Origin: Marinobacterium sp.
GTDB lineage: Bacteria > Pseudomonadota > Gammaproteobacteria > Pseudomonadales > Balneatricaceae
Assembly: GCA_025800125.1 (NCBI GenBank)
Contig: JAOXSF010000027.1
Coordinates: 1 to 34,590 of the forward strand
Reading direction: 5' to 3'
DNA: 34,590 bases
Shown here: piece by piece, positions 15,648 to 22,786 of the stretch
How the letters are laid out: every line of letters starts with the position of its first letter
How positions within the stretch are numbered: position 1 is the first letter of the stretch
Notes under the pieces: generated by a model
The model's input: only the letters and a program-made list of their open reading frames with translations
Databases searched by the model: none
What the model was told of the DNA's origin: nothing
Program-made: the position numbers and the translations under genes

Positions 15648-15690
15648 GCCAGTCAGAGATAGCGGCAAGGCCGCTGTCTGACTGGCTTTT
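15648..15690 (+). terminator. Strong terminator of the ABC importer operon
   Basis: GCCAGTCAGA (15648-15657) pairs with TCTGACTGGC (15677-15686), with an inner stem AGCGGC/GCCGCT around AAG. It is followed by TTTT and then CC. Confidence 0.85.
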
Positions 15691-16119
15691 CCATGCCGCA
15701 AACGCACATCAAACTGAGAAAAACCGCGTTGAGCCACACCAAAGGTAGCATTATAGTCACAAAAGCTACTAAAATTAGCAGTTATCGCTGATATGAGAAC
15801 ATCACTTATAGGGAAGTTCAGGCAAGCTCTATACAATGCGGCACTGCTTAATCGGCCAGTACTGGAAACATCCCAAAGGCAATGTTGTACATAAAGTTGA
15901 TGTTGTACATGCTGTAATATCAGGTGTTAACAGATACATGCTCCGGGTCAGTGCCTGTAATAACTGCTCCTGAGATAGATAAATATTCATTGCGAAGCGA
16001 ACAACAGTTTTATCGGAAAGCCCGGACGGATCCCGAACAGGTATAGCCTGATGCTTTCTGTTTTGCCCTGTTTTCAACTGGCAACGCAACAACCATGATG
16101 ACGATTAAGGAGAATCGTG
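15691..16119. other. Leader region of the secreted protein gene
   Basis: No supported gene lies here. A two-unit tandem repeat (15882-15917) is listed separately. A nested hairpin GAAAGC...CAGG-TATAG-CCTG...GCTTTC spans 16016-16058. The last bases give a clear ribosome site, AAGGAG at 16107-16112. The stretch is long for a simple promoter, but I recognised no known riboswitch. Confidence 0.4.
15882..15917 (+). repeat. Two 18-bp tandem repeats
   Basis: ATGTTGTACATAAAGTTG at 15882-15899 is followed at once by ATGTTGTACATGCTGTAA. The first 11 bases are identical, and TGTACA is itself palindromic. Confidence 0.7.
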
Positions 16120-17397
16120 ATGTCATTTCAGAAAGCTCTGTTTTCTGCCTGCATGAGCCTGAGCATGGTATCCGCTGCTACTGCTCAGGAAATATCTCTG
16201 AAAGACCCGAATAGCCCTTACGCACAACGCAGCTGCAAGCTGACTCACTACCTCAATCATAAAACCAGCCTGCCCGCCGACTGTCGCTGTAACAGTAACC
16301 AGACATCTTACGACGGCATCAATGTCTGCAAGCGTCCTGCTACTCTGGCCAAGTCCAACATAGAGATAGGCAGCGGGCCATCATTCAAGAACTACTACAA
16401 TGCCCACCTCAGCGGCGGTTTTATCGATTATGGCCGTAATGAACTGATCACATCGGTTTACTGGGGCGGAACATCAGATCCAAAGGGGCTGGTTGTTGCC
16501 TACAATCTGGATAACTGGACGAGACGCTTTGTCAGCGGCGACATCAAAAGCGAATGGAATGCGGCATCAACAGGTAAAGGTATGCCATTCGCTCACCTGT
16601 ACGATATAAAACCCGGCCCCGACGGCAACTGGTATACCCTTTCCTATCAGCCACAACGTTTACAGATTTTCCGGGTCAACCCGGATACAGGGGAGCGCTC
16701 TCTGGTATGGAATGCGAAAGACTCGGCATATGGGCAATGTTCGTCCGGGAAAAACAACCCGCAGAACGACACTCAGAAATATGTGCAATACCGCCAGCAT
16801 GGCTTTGCTGTTGACCCTGATGACGGTTCTTTCCTGCTGGGCTATAACAATGCCAGGCTGGGTGGCGTTGGCATCGTACGCATCAGCCCGGACAGTAAAT
16901 ATTGCGACTTTGTCACTATGTCAGGCAAGCGTGATGATGGCCTGAGCCGAGGACAAGGCCAGCCGATGCGAGGTTCTATTCAGGGTTTTACTTTCCATGA
17001 AGGTAATATCTACGCACATTCGACTCTGGAAAAAACATTCTGGATGATTGAACCTGATACGGGTAACAGAACCGTGCTATCGCGCAGTCCGGTCGGAGAA
17101 CGTCATATCGTCTGGGATAACAAGCGTCAGGTATTCTGGACAGCAGGCACAAATAATGCCGCCACCATTGCTGCATACGACCCTCAACTGGACAAATATC
17201 TGGATACAAAACGCAGTTGTGGCAAAGACTGGGACTGGTTCCCCGTATGCCGGGGTGGGCCTATCAAAATAGACACTCTGAACTACGGCCCCATGTTTCT
17301 GAACACAAAAACTGGCAACCTGCTATTTGGCCATGACGCTATCGCCATTATCGAGTTTGAGCCTGAAACCGGTAATTCAATTGTCAGAAGCCTCTAG
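16120..17397 (+). CDS. Secreted hypothetical protein, probable beta-propeller
   Basis: The 425-residue product has a signal peptide (SFQKALFSACMSLSMV, cleavage near ATAQ, residue about 23) and should be periplasmic or secreted. Strand-like modules recur with the motif (N/E)P(D/E)TG(E/N): RVNPDTGERSLVW, IEPDTGNRTVL and EFEPETGNSIV, each after a hydrophobic strand. This is how quinoprotein or YncE-like propellers look. Eight or more cysteines (SCKLTHY, DCRCNSN, CKR, QCSSG, CDF, SCGKDWDWFPVC) suggest disulfides. I do not recognise the family and propose no activity. ATG 16120 is chosen over the adjoining GTG 16117 because AAGGAG is seven bases upstream. It is monocistronic and convergent with the next gene. 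Confidence 0.8.
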   Translation: MSFQKALFSACMSLSMVSAATAQEISLKDPNSPYAQRSCKLTHYLNHKTSLPADCRCNSNQTSYDGINVCKRPATLAKSNIEIGSGPSFKNYYNAHLSGGFIDYGRNELITSVYWGGTSDPKGLVVAYNLDNWTRRFVSGDIKSEWNAASTGKGMPFAHLYDIKPGPDGNWYTLSYQPQRLQIFRVNPDTGERSLVWNAKDSAYGQCSSGKNNPQNDTQKYVQYRQHGFAVDPDDGSFLLGYNNARLGGVGIVRISPDSKYCDFVTMSGKRDDGLSRGQGQPMRGSIQGFTFHEGNIYAHSTLEKTFWMIEPDTGNRTVLSRSPVGERHIVWDNKRQVFWTAGTNNAATIAAYDPQLDKYLDTKRSCGKDWDWFPVCRGGPIKIDTLNYGPMFLNTKTGNLLFGHDAIAIIEFEPETGNSIVRSL

Positions 17398-17460
17398 GCA
17401 ACGCAATGTTTCATCCATCGGTCAGTTAATACAAGAGGCAAACCCGATGAAGACAGCCTG

Positions 17461-17519
17461 ACGGGAATGGCGGGGCATAATAGCCGTCCAGACAACGGAT
17501 CTGTCCAACCACTCCCGTT
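17461..17519. terminator. Inverted repeat between convergent genes
   Basis: ACGGGAATGG (17461-17470) and CCACTCCCGT (17509-17518) pair at 9 of 10 positions across 38 bp. It lies between two gene ends and could end transcription from either side, but there is no clean T-run. Confidence 0.35.
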
Positions 17520-17524
17520 ATGCG

Positions 17525-18010
17525 TTATGTCCTGGCAGCCGCCAGAATGTCTTCAATTTCAACAATAAATTCTTTAAGCATTTCAAGACAGCGATCACCA
17601 TCACTCAGCGTCATGGCATTACCGTCACGCAGTACATAACGGCCATCATCAAGGTCTGTGCGATGAGAGAAGTAATAGCGGTCTTTCCAGAATTTACATG
17701 GCACAGGCTCCCTGCCCAGATACTGGCGCACAACTGTTTCATCTTCTACACAGGGCAGAACAGCCAGCGCTTTATGCTTATAAAGCTTGATAACAACCCC
17801 TTCTGGCCAGTGAAGCAAACGCACATCCAGGTCACATTTATTATCTGCCCCTTCCTTGCTGACGATAACTTTTTTGATTTCAAAGCTACCATGCCAGGCT
17901 GCAAATGTTTCAGCACTCAATATCTGCTGCTCAATGGCCATAAACTGCTGCTCAATCGCCATAAACTGCTGCTCAATCGAGCGTGTTACCCTGCTTATAT
18001 CTGTTGTCAT
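17525..18010 (-). CDS. Hypothetical protein with N-terminal heptad repeats
   Basis: This 161-residue cytoplasmic protein was not recognised. After MTTDISRVTR comes a threefold heptad, SIEQQFM-AIEQQFM-AIEQQIL (residues about 11-31), which should form a short coiled coil and is encoded by three 21-bp DNA repeats. The rest is a mixed alpha/beta domain with RLLHWPEGVVIKLYKHKALA, CKFWKDRYYFSHRTDLDDGRY and an acidic C-terminal helix (LEMLKEFIVEIEDIL). ATG 18010 is chosen because AGGAG lies seven bases upstream; two further in-frame ATGs upstream lack this spacing. It is divergent from the MFS gene, with 225 bp between them. The heptad number may vary between strains. Confidence 0.72.
   Translation of the reverse strand: MTTDISRVTRSIEQQFMAIEQQFMAIEQQILSAETFAAWHGSFEIKKVIVSKEGADNKCDLDVRLLHWPEGVVIKLYKHKALAVLPCVEDETVVRQYLGREPVPCKFWKDRYYFSHRTDLDDGRYVLRDGNAMTLSDGDRCLEMLKEFIVEIEDILAAART
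17924..17986 (-). repeat. Three 21-bp tandem repeats inside a coding region
   Basis: Units begin at 17924, 17945 and 17966 and share CTGCTGCTCAATCG or CTGCTGCTCAATGG. Read on the minus strand they encode the (S/A)IEQQFM heptads. The unit length keeps the frame. Confidence 0.9.
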
Positions 18011-18235
18011 ATACATGCTCCTCTCGCGCTCACAATACCCCATCAGGGCAGAATAACGGCGCACCATACACGCTGCTTTTATATGCCGTACACGCAGAAA
18101 TACTTATCATTTAATAAGGAAATCAAACTGGCAATCCTCTTTATGGCTCTTGTCCAGATCGACAAACTGCGCCAGGATGCCCGCCTCCACTTCCAGTCTC
18201 TGCTTCACTGACGGCCTCAGGGCCCGGACGTTTTC

Positions 18236-19618
18236 ATGCCTGCTTCTGCTGACATTTCATCCCGTGTGCTGGCGCTGGCCAGCCTCTGTATTGCAACATT
18301 TCTGATTCCACAGGCGATGTCTGCGGTCAATATTGCACTACCAACCATTGCCCAGGAACTACAGGCCGATGCCGTGGCTGTCAGCTGGCTGTCAACCATC
18401 AATCTGTGGGGGAGCGTGGTATTAATGCTGCCTGCGGGCCGGCTGGCAGATATGCTGGGACGAAAGGCTGTTTATCTGACAGGCACGGGTTGTTTCGCGG
18501 CGGCCTCGTTACTGGTGTTACTACCTCAGAGTGTTGAGTCCCTGCTACTGATACGGCTGCTACAGGGGCTGGCCAGCTCATTAGTTTTTGGTACCGCCAT
18601 GGCGATGGCCAGCGCCCTGGCGCAAGACAATAATCGCGGCATGTGGCTGGGGTTTGTCTCGACATCGGTCTACCTTGGGCTCACATGTGGGCCACTACTG
18701 GGGGGCTGGCTCACCGAAACCCTGGGCTGGCGTAGCGTGTTTCTGGCGCCGGTTCCGCTGTTAGTGCTGGCGATCATGCTGGTGATGTTCACCATTCGTG
18801 GCGATTGGAAAAGTGCTGATAAAGGACGTTTTGATCGGCTCGGAGCACTGTTGTTTGCAGGCTGGACCAGCGCTTTCTTCTTCGCCCTGGCAGGGCTCCC
18901 GGACTGGAAGCACCTGTTACTGCTAGCCTTTGGCGTCCTGCTGGTGTGGCTATTTATACGCCAGCAACTGGCTTCAACACACCCGCTGGTCAATCTTCGG
19001 GCGCTGAAACAGAACCGGGTACTGAACCGCTCCATGCTGGCCGGGCTGTTCATGTACGGTGCCCACGCTCCCCTGCTGCTGCTATTCAGCCTTTATATGC
19101 AGTTGATACAGGGGCTGTCACCGGCGCTGTCGGGCCAGCTGATTCTGTTACAGGCGCTGATGATGGCCTGCTTTGCGCCACTGGCCGGGCGTCTGTCCGA
19201 CCGCTTTGAGCCGCGTCTGATCGCCACCACCGGCTGCGCGCTGTTCAGTAGTGGTTATCTGCTCTTGCTCGGTATAGATTCAGACACTTCCATGGCACGG
19301 CTATTAACCGCGCTGCTTTTACTGGGTATCGGCTTTGGGCTATTTTCATCACCCAATAACAATGCCGCACTTAGTGCCGTCAGCAAAGATCGCCTGAGTA
19401 TCGCCACGGCGCTGCTCAGCCTGGCACGAACACTGGGTAATATGTTCAGCATGGCAATTGTTGTGCTGCTGTTTAATCACCTGCTGGGCGGTACTGAGCT
19501 GACACCCGAACAGGCACCTGCATTACAACAGGTATTGCAGCTTGCTCTGATAATAGGCCTGGGCTACGGACTGATCGCTACCTGGTGCTCCTGGACACGA
19601 GGCACGTCAGCCCCGTAG
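18236..19618 (+). CDS. MFS drug exporter, DHA2-like
   Basis: This 460-residue inner-membrane carrier is probably a proton-driven multidrug exporter. It has 13-14 hydrophobic segments, the loop 2-3 signature GRLADMLGRK (residues about 67-76), FLIPQAMSAVNIALPTIAQEL in helix 1 and LTCGPLLGGWLTETLGWR in helix 5, the antiporter motif C region of DHA2 pumps. The C-terminal half repeats the loop signature as GRLSDRFEPR. The start is poorly supported: there is no good ribosome site before ATG 18236, though helix 1 begins about 10 residues later, so no large error is likely. It stands alone and is not followed by a clear terminator before the Fur-like palindrome at 19675. The substrate is unknown. Confidence 0.88.
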   Translation: MPASADISSRVLALASLCIATFLIPQAMSAVNIALPTIAQELQADAVAVSWLSTINLWGSVVLMLPAGRLADMLGRKAVYLTGTGCFAAASLLVLLPQSVESLLLIRLLQGLASSLVFGTAMAMASALAQDNNRGMWLGFVSTSVYLGLTCGPLLGGWLTETLGWRSVFLAPVPLLVLAIMLVMFTIRGDWKSADKGRFDRLGALLFAGWTSAFFFALAGLPDWKHLLLLAFGVLLVWLFIRQQLASTHPLVNLRALKQNRVLNRSMLAGLFMYGAHAPLLLLFSLYMQLIQGLSPALSGQLILLQALMMACFAPLAGRLSDRFEPRLIATTGCALFSSGYLLLLGIDSDTSMARLLTALLLLGIGFGLFSSPNNNAALSAVSKDRLSIATALLSLARTLGNMFSMAIVVLLFNHLLGGTELTPEQAPALQQVLQLALIIGLGYGLIATWCSWTRGTSAP

Positions 19619-19674
19619 CACCAGACTGTAGAACAAAACAACAGAACAGTGGCAGATACCAGAAAAGGCTGATA

Positions 19675-19701
19675 CGCTAACGATAAACATTATCATTAGC
19701 G
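19675..19701 (+). promoter_or_regulatory. Long Fur/Mur-type palindrome before the ferritin-like operon
   Basis: Arms CGCTAACGATAA (19675-19686) and TTATCATTAGCG (19690-19701) are inverted at 11 of 12 positions around ACA. The 19-mer at 19676-19694 matches the Fur consensus at 16 of 19 positions by hand alignment. It lies 15 bp before the ferritin-like ATG, so bound regulator would block the promoter or the start of transcription. It could serve Fur or its manganese-sensing relative Mur. Confidence 0.65.
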
Positions 19702-19716
19702 TTACGGTATTGATAG

Positions 19717-20190
19717 ATGGCCAGAATAGATGCCCTGCCTTTTCCTGATTATCAGCAAGCACAAGTACTGGAAGTACTGAAAAAAGCAGCCCGGAACGAG
19801 CTGATTACCTGCAACCTCTACCAGCGCATAGAACGGAACGCTCCCTTCTATCAACACCCGGAACTGCAATACCTTGCTTCAGCGGCATGTCAGGAAGACT
19901 GGAATCACTACGAGATACTGCTGACGTGCATCGAGCATATTCAGCAGGACGGCCGCAGGCCTCATAACGAGTCGGTTACAGGCTTTATCATGCCGCCGGT
20001 CGCTGACAGCCCGGAAACACTGCTTGGACAGATAAAACAGGCCGAGCAGCACTCCATTGCCTTTCAGCAACAGCTGTGTGCGATGACGATGGGTTATGAC
20101 TATAAGCTCTTTGATCATGCTTACATGCTGTTGAATGAAAATATGCAGCATAACGAACAGGTAAACGACTGGCTCAGAGGAGCAGCCTGA
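19717..20190 (+). CDS. Ferritin-like diiron-type protein
   Basis: The 157-residue product is all helical, with ligands spaced as in ferritin-like four-helix bundles. These are E28 (RNELITCNLYQRIE), D61-x-x-H64 (QEDWNHYE), E110 (QAEQHSIAF) and E141/H145 (NENMQHNE). The first two helices resemble bacterioferritin (NELTAINQY; E-x-x-H). It is distant from standard ferritin, Dps or Bfr, and one site residue is D instead of E, so storage activity is unproven; an oxygenase or metal-chaperone role is equally open. The ribosome site is weak. It lies three bases before the metal permease gene and behind a Fur-like palindrome, so the two are almost certainly one metal-regulated operon. Confidence 0.72.
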   Translation: MARIDALPFPDYQQAQVLEVLKKAARNELITCNLYQRIERNAPFYQHPELQYLASAACQEDWNHYEILLTCIEHIQQDGRRPHNESVTGFIMPPVADSPETLLGQIKQAEQHSIAFQQQLCAMTMGYDYKLFDHAYMLLNENMQHNEQVNDWLRGAA

Positions 20191-20193
20191 GTA

Positions 20194-21414
20194 ATGAATG
20201 GATTCACCAGCACCACGCTGCGCCAGCGCCTGCTCAGCCAGGTACGGGATATACGTACTCTGGCGGTTCTTGCTGCTCTGGCAGGCCTGCTCACACTCTG
20301 GATATTCAACGAGAGTCTGGTTGGTCTCGTCCAGCCTGAACTATTAATGCTGATTGTAGAAACACTCAGCGATGCTTACCTGGCAGTCAGTGTTTTCGTC
20401 GCACTTTCCTTGCTGCTGATCTATTCCCTGCAACATTATCTGGGCGCTGACCTGATTGGTTATCTGAACAACCACCCGCGTATACAAGTCCCGGTGGCTG
20501 CCCTGTTAGGTATGCTTCCAGGCTGTGGTGGAGCCATTATTGTCGTCACACAGTTTGTACATGGCAAACTCAGTTTTGGCGCACTGGTCGCGGTTCTGAT
20601 CTCTACCATGGGCGATGCCAGCTTTCTGCTACTGGCAACAGAGCCCGTAACTGCCGTCATGGTGCTAAGTGTCTCCACCATTGCAGGCATTATTTTTGGC
20701 TACGGTCTGGACCTGTACCACGGTAGCGATTTTATGCGCCCCACACCTGATCAGCAGCGCGAAAACAGCAGCATACCGGGTTGTCGTTCAAATAATAGCC
20801 AGATGCTGCCACTGTTAAGCTGGAGCTGGCGTCTGCTACTGATTCCAGGCCTGATACTGGGCGTACTGGCAGCCTTTCAGGTGGATACCGATGCAGTATT
20901 CGGCAACTGGGCACAGTACCATCCTGCTACCTGGCTGGGGTTCACGGGGGCGATAGTCAGCTTGCTGATCTGGTTTACCCAACCACCCGGCTACAGTTGG
21001 GCCACCGCTGGCAACCCTGAAGACAACACAGGTCAGCACCTGCTGGAGATGGTTGCGAATGAAACCAGTTTTGTTTCAGCCTGGGTAATTACCGGATTTC
21101 TATCCTTTGAGCTGCTGATCTATTTCACCGGTTTTGATCTACAACAGCTATTCAGCAACCTTGGCGTCATGACCATCATGCTGGCGGTACTGGTGGGCTT
21201 TATTCCCGGTTGTGGCCCACAGATTATCACTACCAGCCTCTATTTACAGGGACTGGTGCCACTTTCAGCCCAGCTGGCCAATGCAATCAGCAACGATGGT
21301 GATGCGCTATTTCCAGCGTTGGCATTGGCACCCAAAGCTTCACTGTATGCCACGCTGTACAGCGCCGTACCGGCGGTTATTGTCGGATACATCGCCTTTG
21401 CTATGGGACATTAG
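20194..21414 (+). CDS. Putative metal permease, duplicated-half (10-TM) type
   Basis: This 406-residue inner-membrane protein has about ten hydrophobic segments and two homologous halves. The first holds LPGCGGAIIVV (G110, C111, G112) followed 20 residues later by ISTMGDASF. The second holds IPGCGPQIITT (G339, C340, G341) followed by ISNDGDALF. Paired PGCG and GDA motifs suggest a two-fold symmetrical carrier with a metal path lined by cysteine and aspartate. It resembles the family annotated as putative manganese transporter or 10-TM heavy-metal exporter (ArsP-like, PF11449 type); this is recalled, not searched. AGGAG lies about 12 bases before ATG, within the end of the ferritin-like gene. 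Export of iron or manganese is the most plausible role. Confidence 0.75.
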   Translation: MNGFTSTTLRQRLLSQVRDIRTLAVLAALAGLLTLWIFNESLVGLVQPELLMLIVETLSDAYLAVSVFVALSLLLIYSLQHYLGADLIGYLNNHPRIQVPVAALLGMLPGCGGAIIVVTQFVHGKLSFGALVAVLISTMGDASFLLLATEPVTAVMVLSVSTIAGIIFGYGLDLYHGSDFMRPTPDQQRENSSIPGCRSNNSQMLPLLSWSWRLLLIPGLILGVLAAFQVDTDAVFGNWAQYHPATWLGFTGAIVSLLIWFTQPPGYSWATAGNPEDNTGQHLLEMVANETSFVSAWVITGFLSFELLIYFTGFDLQQLFSNLGVMTIMLAVLVGFIPGCGPQIITTSLYLQGLVPLSAQLANAISNDGDALFPALALAPKASLYATLYSAVPAVIVGYIAFAMGH

Positions 21415-21424
21415 CCAGCAGAGT

Positions 21425-21460
21425 AACACAAGGCGGCCTGCTGCAAGGCCGCCTTGTGTT
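21425..21460. terminator. Perfect 14-bp stem, bidirectional terminator
   Basis: AACACAAGGCGGCC (21425-21438) and GGCCGCCTTGTGTT (21447-21460) are exact inverted copies with an 8-base loop. It ends the metal operon and also lies 18 bp after the minus-strand broken small ORF, so it could serve both. Confidence 0.8.
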
Positions 21461-21477
21461 GTAGTGAGAGATCATAA

Positions 21478-21609
21478 TCAGTTACGGGTCAACCGCTCAA
21501 ACACCAGCCACCCCTGTTCGTCGCTCTATTGCCAGCAAAGACCGCACACAGAGCCCCCCGGTTTATACACGCCATGCACAGGCACCCATTTTTGCAGCAC
21601 ACTTATCAT
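21478..21609 (-). pseudogene. Small ORF interrupted by an in-frame amber codon
   Basis: Read on the minus strand from ATG 21609, the frame gives 27 residues with KWVPVHGVYKPGGSVCGLCW, then TAG at 21528-21526. The same frame continues SDEQGWLVFERLTRN to TGA at 21478. Both parts look like real protein: a C-x-x-C pair and a clean C-terminal helix or strand. It ends just before a terminator that also fits this strand. A single C-to-T change in CAG would explain the amber. No ribosome site is obvious. It could be a recent pseudogene, a sequencing error or a readthrough gene. Confidence 0.35.
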
Positions 21610-21811
21610 TGACACGGCCACAAACTGCCGGTGCTAACCGCGAAACAAAAATATGGCGACTAAAATATGGTGGCTATTGGCGGGAATAGCAGTTTTGGGG
21701 ATTCCAGTAATTCCAGGTAAACTGGACCTGTTACGCACTGAACTGATCAGACGTTGCAGACCCCTTTCAATGCCTTGTACAGCAGCAAGGCCTGACCAGA
21801 GCAATTTCCCC

Positions 21812-22237
21812 ATGTTTGATTTCAGCAAGAAAAACAAGGTTTCTGTCTGGGTATCACAACACCCTTATGCCGATATTCCCGATGAATATTTTGAAGAAAC
21901 CTTCTCCCGTAATAACACCCGCGCCACCAACCGCTGGTCAAAGAATTTCCGGTTGAAATTTTTTATGCCAGAAAACATGGAGACCAATGGCAGTATGGAT
22001 GGCCTGATTGATATTCGACAGGCAGCAGGAGAGTGCTCTTTTTCTGAATCCTACATACCTGTACTGATGAGCAAAGCACGTAAAAAAGATATGGAGCAGA
22101 TCAGCTGGATTGTGCTTGTGTTTGATTGTGAGTACAGCCTGCGCCAGAGCGGCATCGGTAAAGATGAGTATCTGACATTTCTAGGCGCTTTTGATTACGA
22201 TGACGCTGCCGAAAGCCTGTTTGAGGTGGAACACTGA
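21812..22237 (+). CDS. Imm22-like immunity protein, no toxin nearby
   Basis: The product has 141 residues from ATG 21812. It contains KVSVWVSQHPYADIPDEYFEE at the start, RWSKNFRLKFFMPENMETNGS in the middle, and SWIVLVFDCEYS with LTFLGAFDYD at the end. This pattern recalls the immunity protein 22 / DUF4284 family (from memory), cytoplasmic proteins that neutralise polymorphic toxins. No toxin gene is adjacent. The frame is open back to ATG 21653 and would add 53 residues with a membrane-like segment (WWLLAGIAVLGIPVIPG); neither start has a convincing ribosome site. The core start is preferred because the conserved domain begins there. An orphan immunity gene is a common outcome of toxin loss. 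Confidence 0.62.
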   Translation: MFDFSKKNKVSVWVSQHPYADIPDEYFEETFSRNNTRATNRWSKNFRLKFFMPENMETNGSMDGLIDIRQAAGECSFSESYIPVLMSKARKKDMEQISWIVLVFDCEYSLRQSGIGKDEYLTFLGAFDYDDAAESLFEVEH

Positions 22238-22348
22238 GTGATGCCATGCCAACCGTCTATACAGGCCTGCGCGTTAGCGAAACCCCTCGCTAATACCGAG
22301 CCACAGCATTACCATATGCGCCTGTTTCATTTAAAGAAGTAATACGCT

Positions 22349-22684
22349 ATGTCTCTTCCTCCTTGCCCAAAATGTAACTCCGAATATATCTACCAGGATC
22401 AGGAATTACTGATCTGCCCTGAATGCGCCTATGAGTGGAATCCGTCGGAAACACCTGAAGATGATTCCCCAACGGCTAAAGATGCGAACGGTACGCAACT
22501 CCAGGACGGCGATAAGATTACCTTTATCAAAGACCTCAAGGTAAAAGGTAGTTCACAGGTACTGAAAATTGGCACCAAAGCAACCATTCGACGCATCGTT
22601 GAGGGCAAAGACCACCAGTTGGACTGCAAAGTTGATGGTGCTGGCGAAATGATGATTACAGCGGCTTTTGTTAAAAAGGCCTGA
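22349..22684 (+). CDS. yjdM: Zinc-ribbon protein YjdM (PhnA family)
   Basis: This 111-residue cytoplasmic protein has an N-terminal zinc ribbon, C6-x-x-C9 (CPKC) and C23-x-x-C26 (CPEC). The conserved PhnA domain follows: [21 protein letters not shown], then [17 protein letters not shown] and [15 protein letters not shown]. Length and motifs match E. coli YjdM, whose molecular role is uncertain despite its old phn name; it is not part of the phosphonate lyase pathway. The start is preceded by AAAGAAG. It stands alone, with a terminator shared with the convergent symporter gene. Confidence 0.93.
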   Translation: MSLPPCPKCNSEYIYQDQELLICPECAYEWNPSETPEDDSPTAKDANGTQLQDGDKITFIKDLKVKGSSQVLKIGTKATIRRIVEGKDHQLDCKVDGAGEMMITAAFVKKA

Positions 22685-22717
22685 GCACATAAGTCCCGCA
22701 GTCAGAGCCTGAATGTA

Positions 22718-22747
22718 ATAAAAAAGGGCAGCCCCTGGGCTGCCCTT
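22718..22747. terminator. Bidirectional terminator between yjdM and the symporter
   Basis: AAGGGCAGCCC (22724-22734) pairs with GGGCTGCCCTT (22737-22747). On the minus strand a TTTTTT run follows the stem, giving a textbook terminator for the symporter gene; on the plus strand TTGTATT follows. Confidence 0.85.
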
Positions 22748-22786
22748 GTATTCCGATCAGACTTTCAATCAGACATCCGAATCAGC

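Noticed and set aside
15961-16116. Cyclic-di-GMP or other riboswitch in the leader of the secreted protein gene
   Set aside because: A nested hairpin is present, but the conserved bases of the classes I know could not be matched; kept only as a hairpin note.
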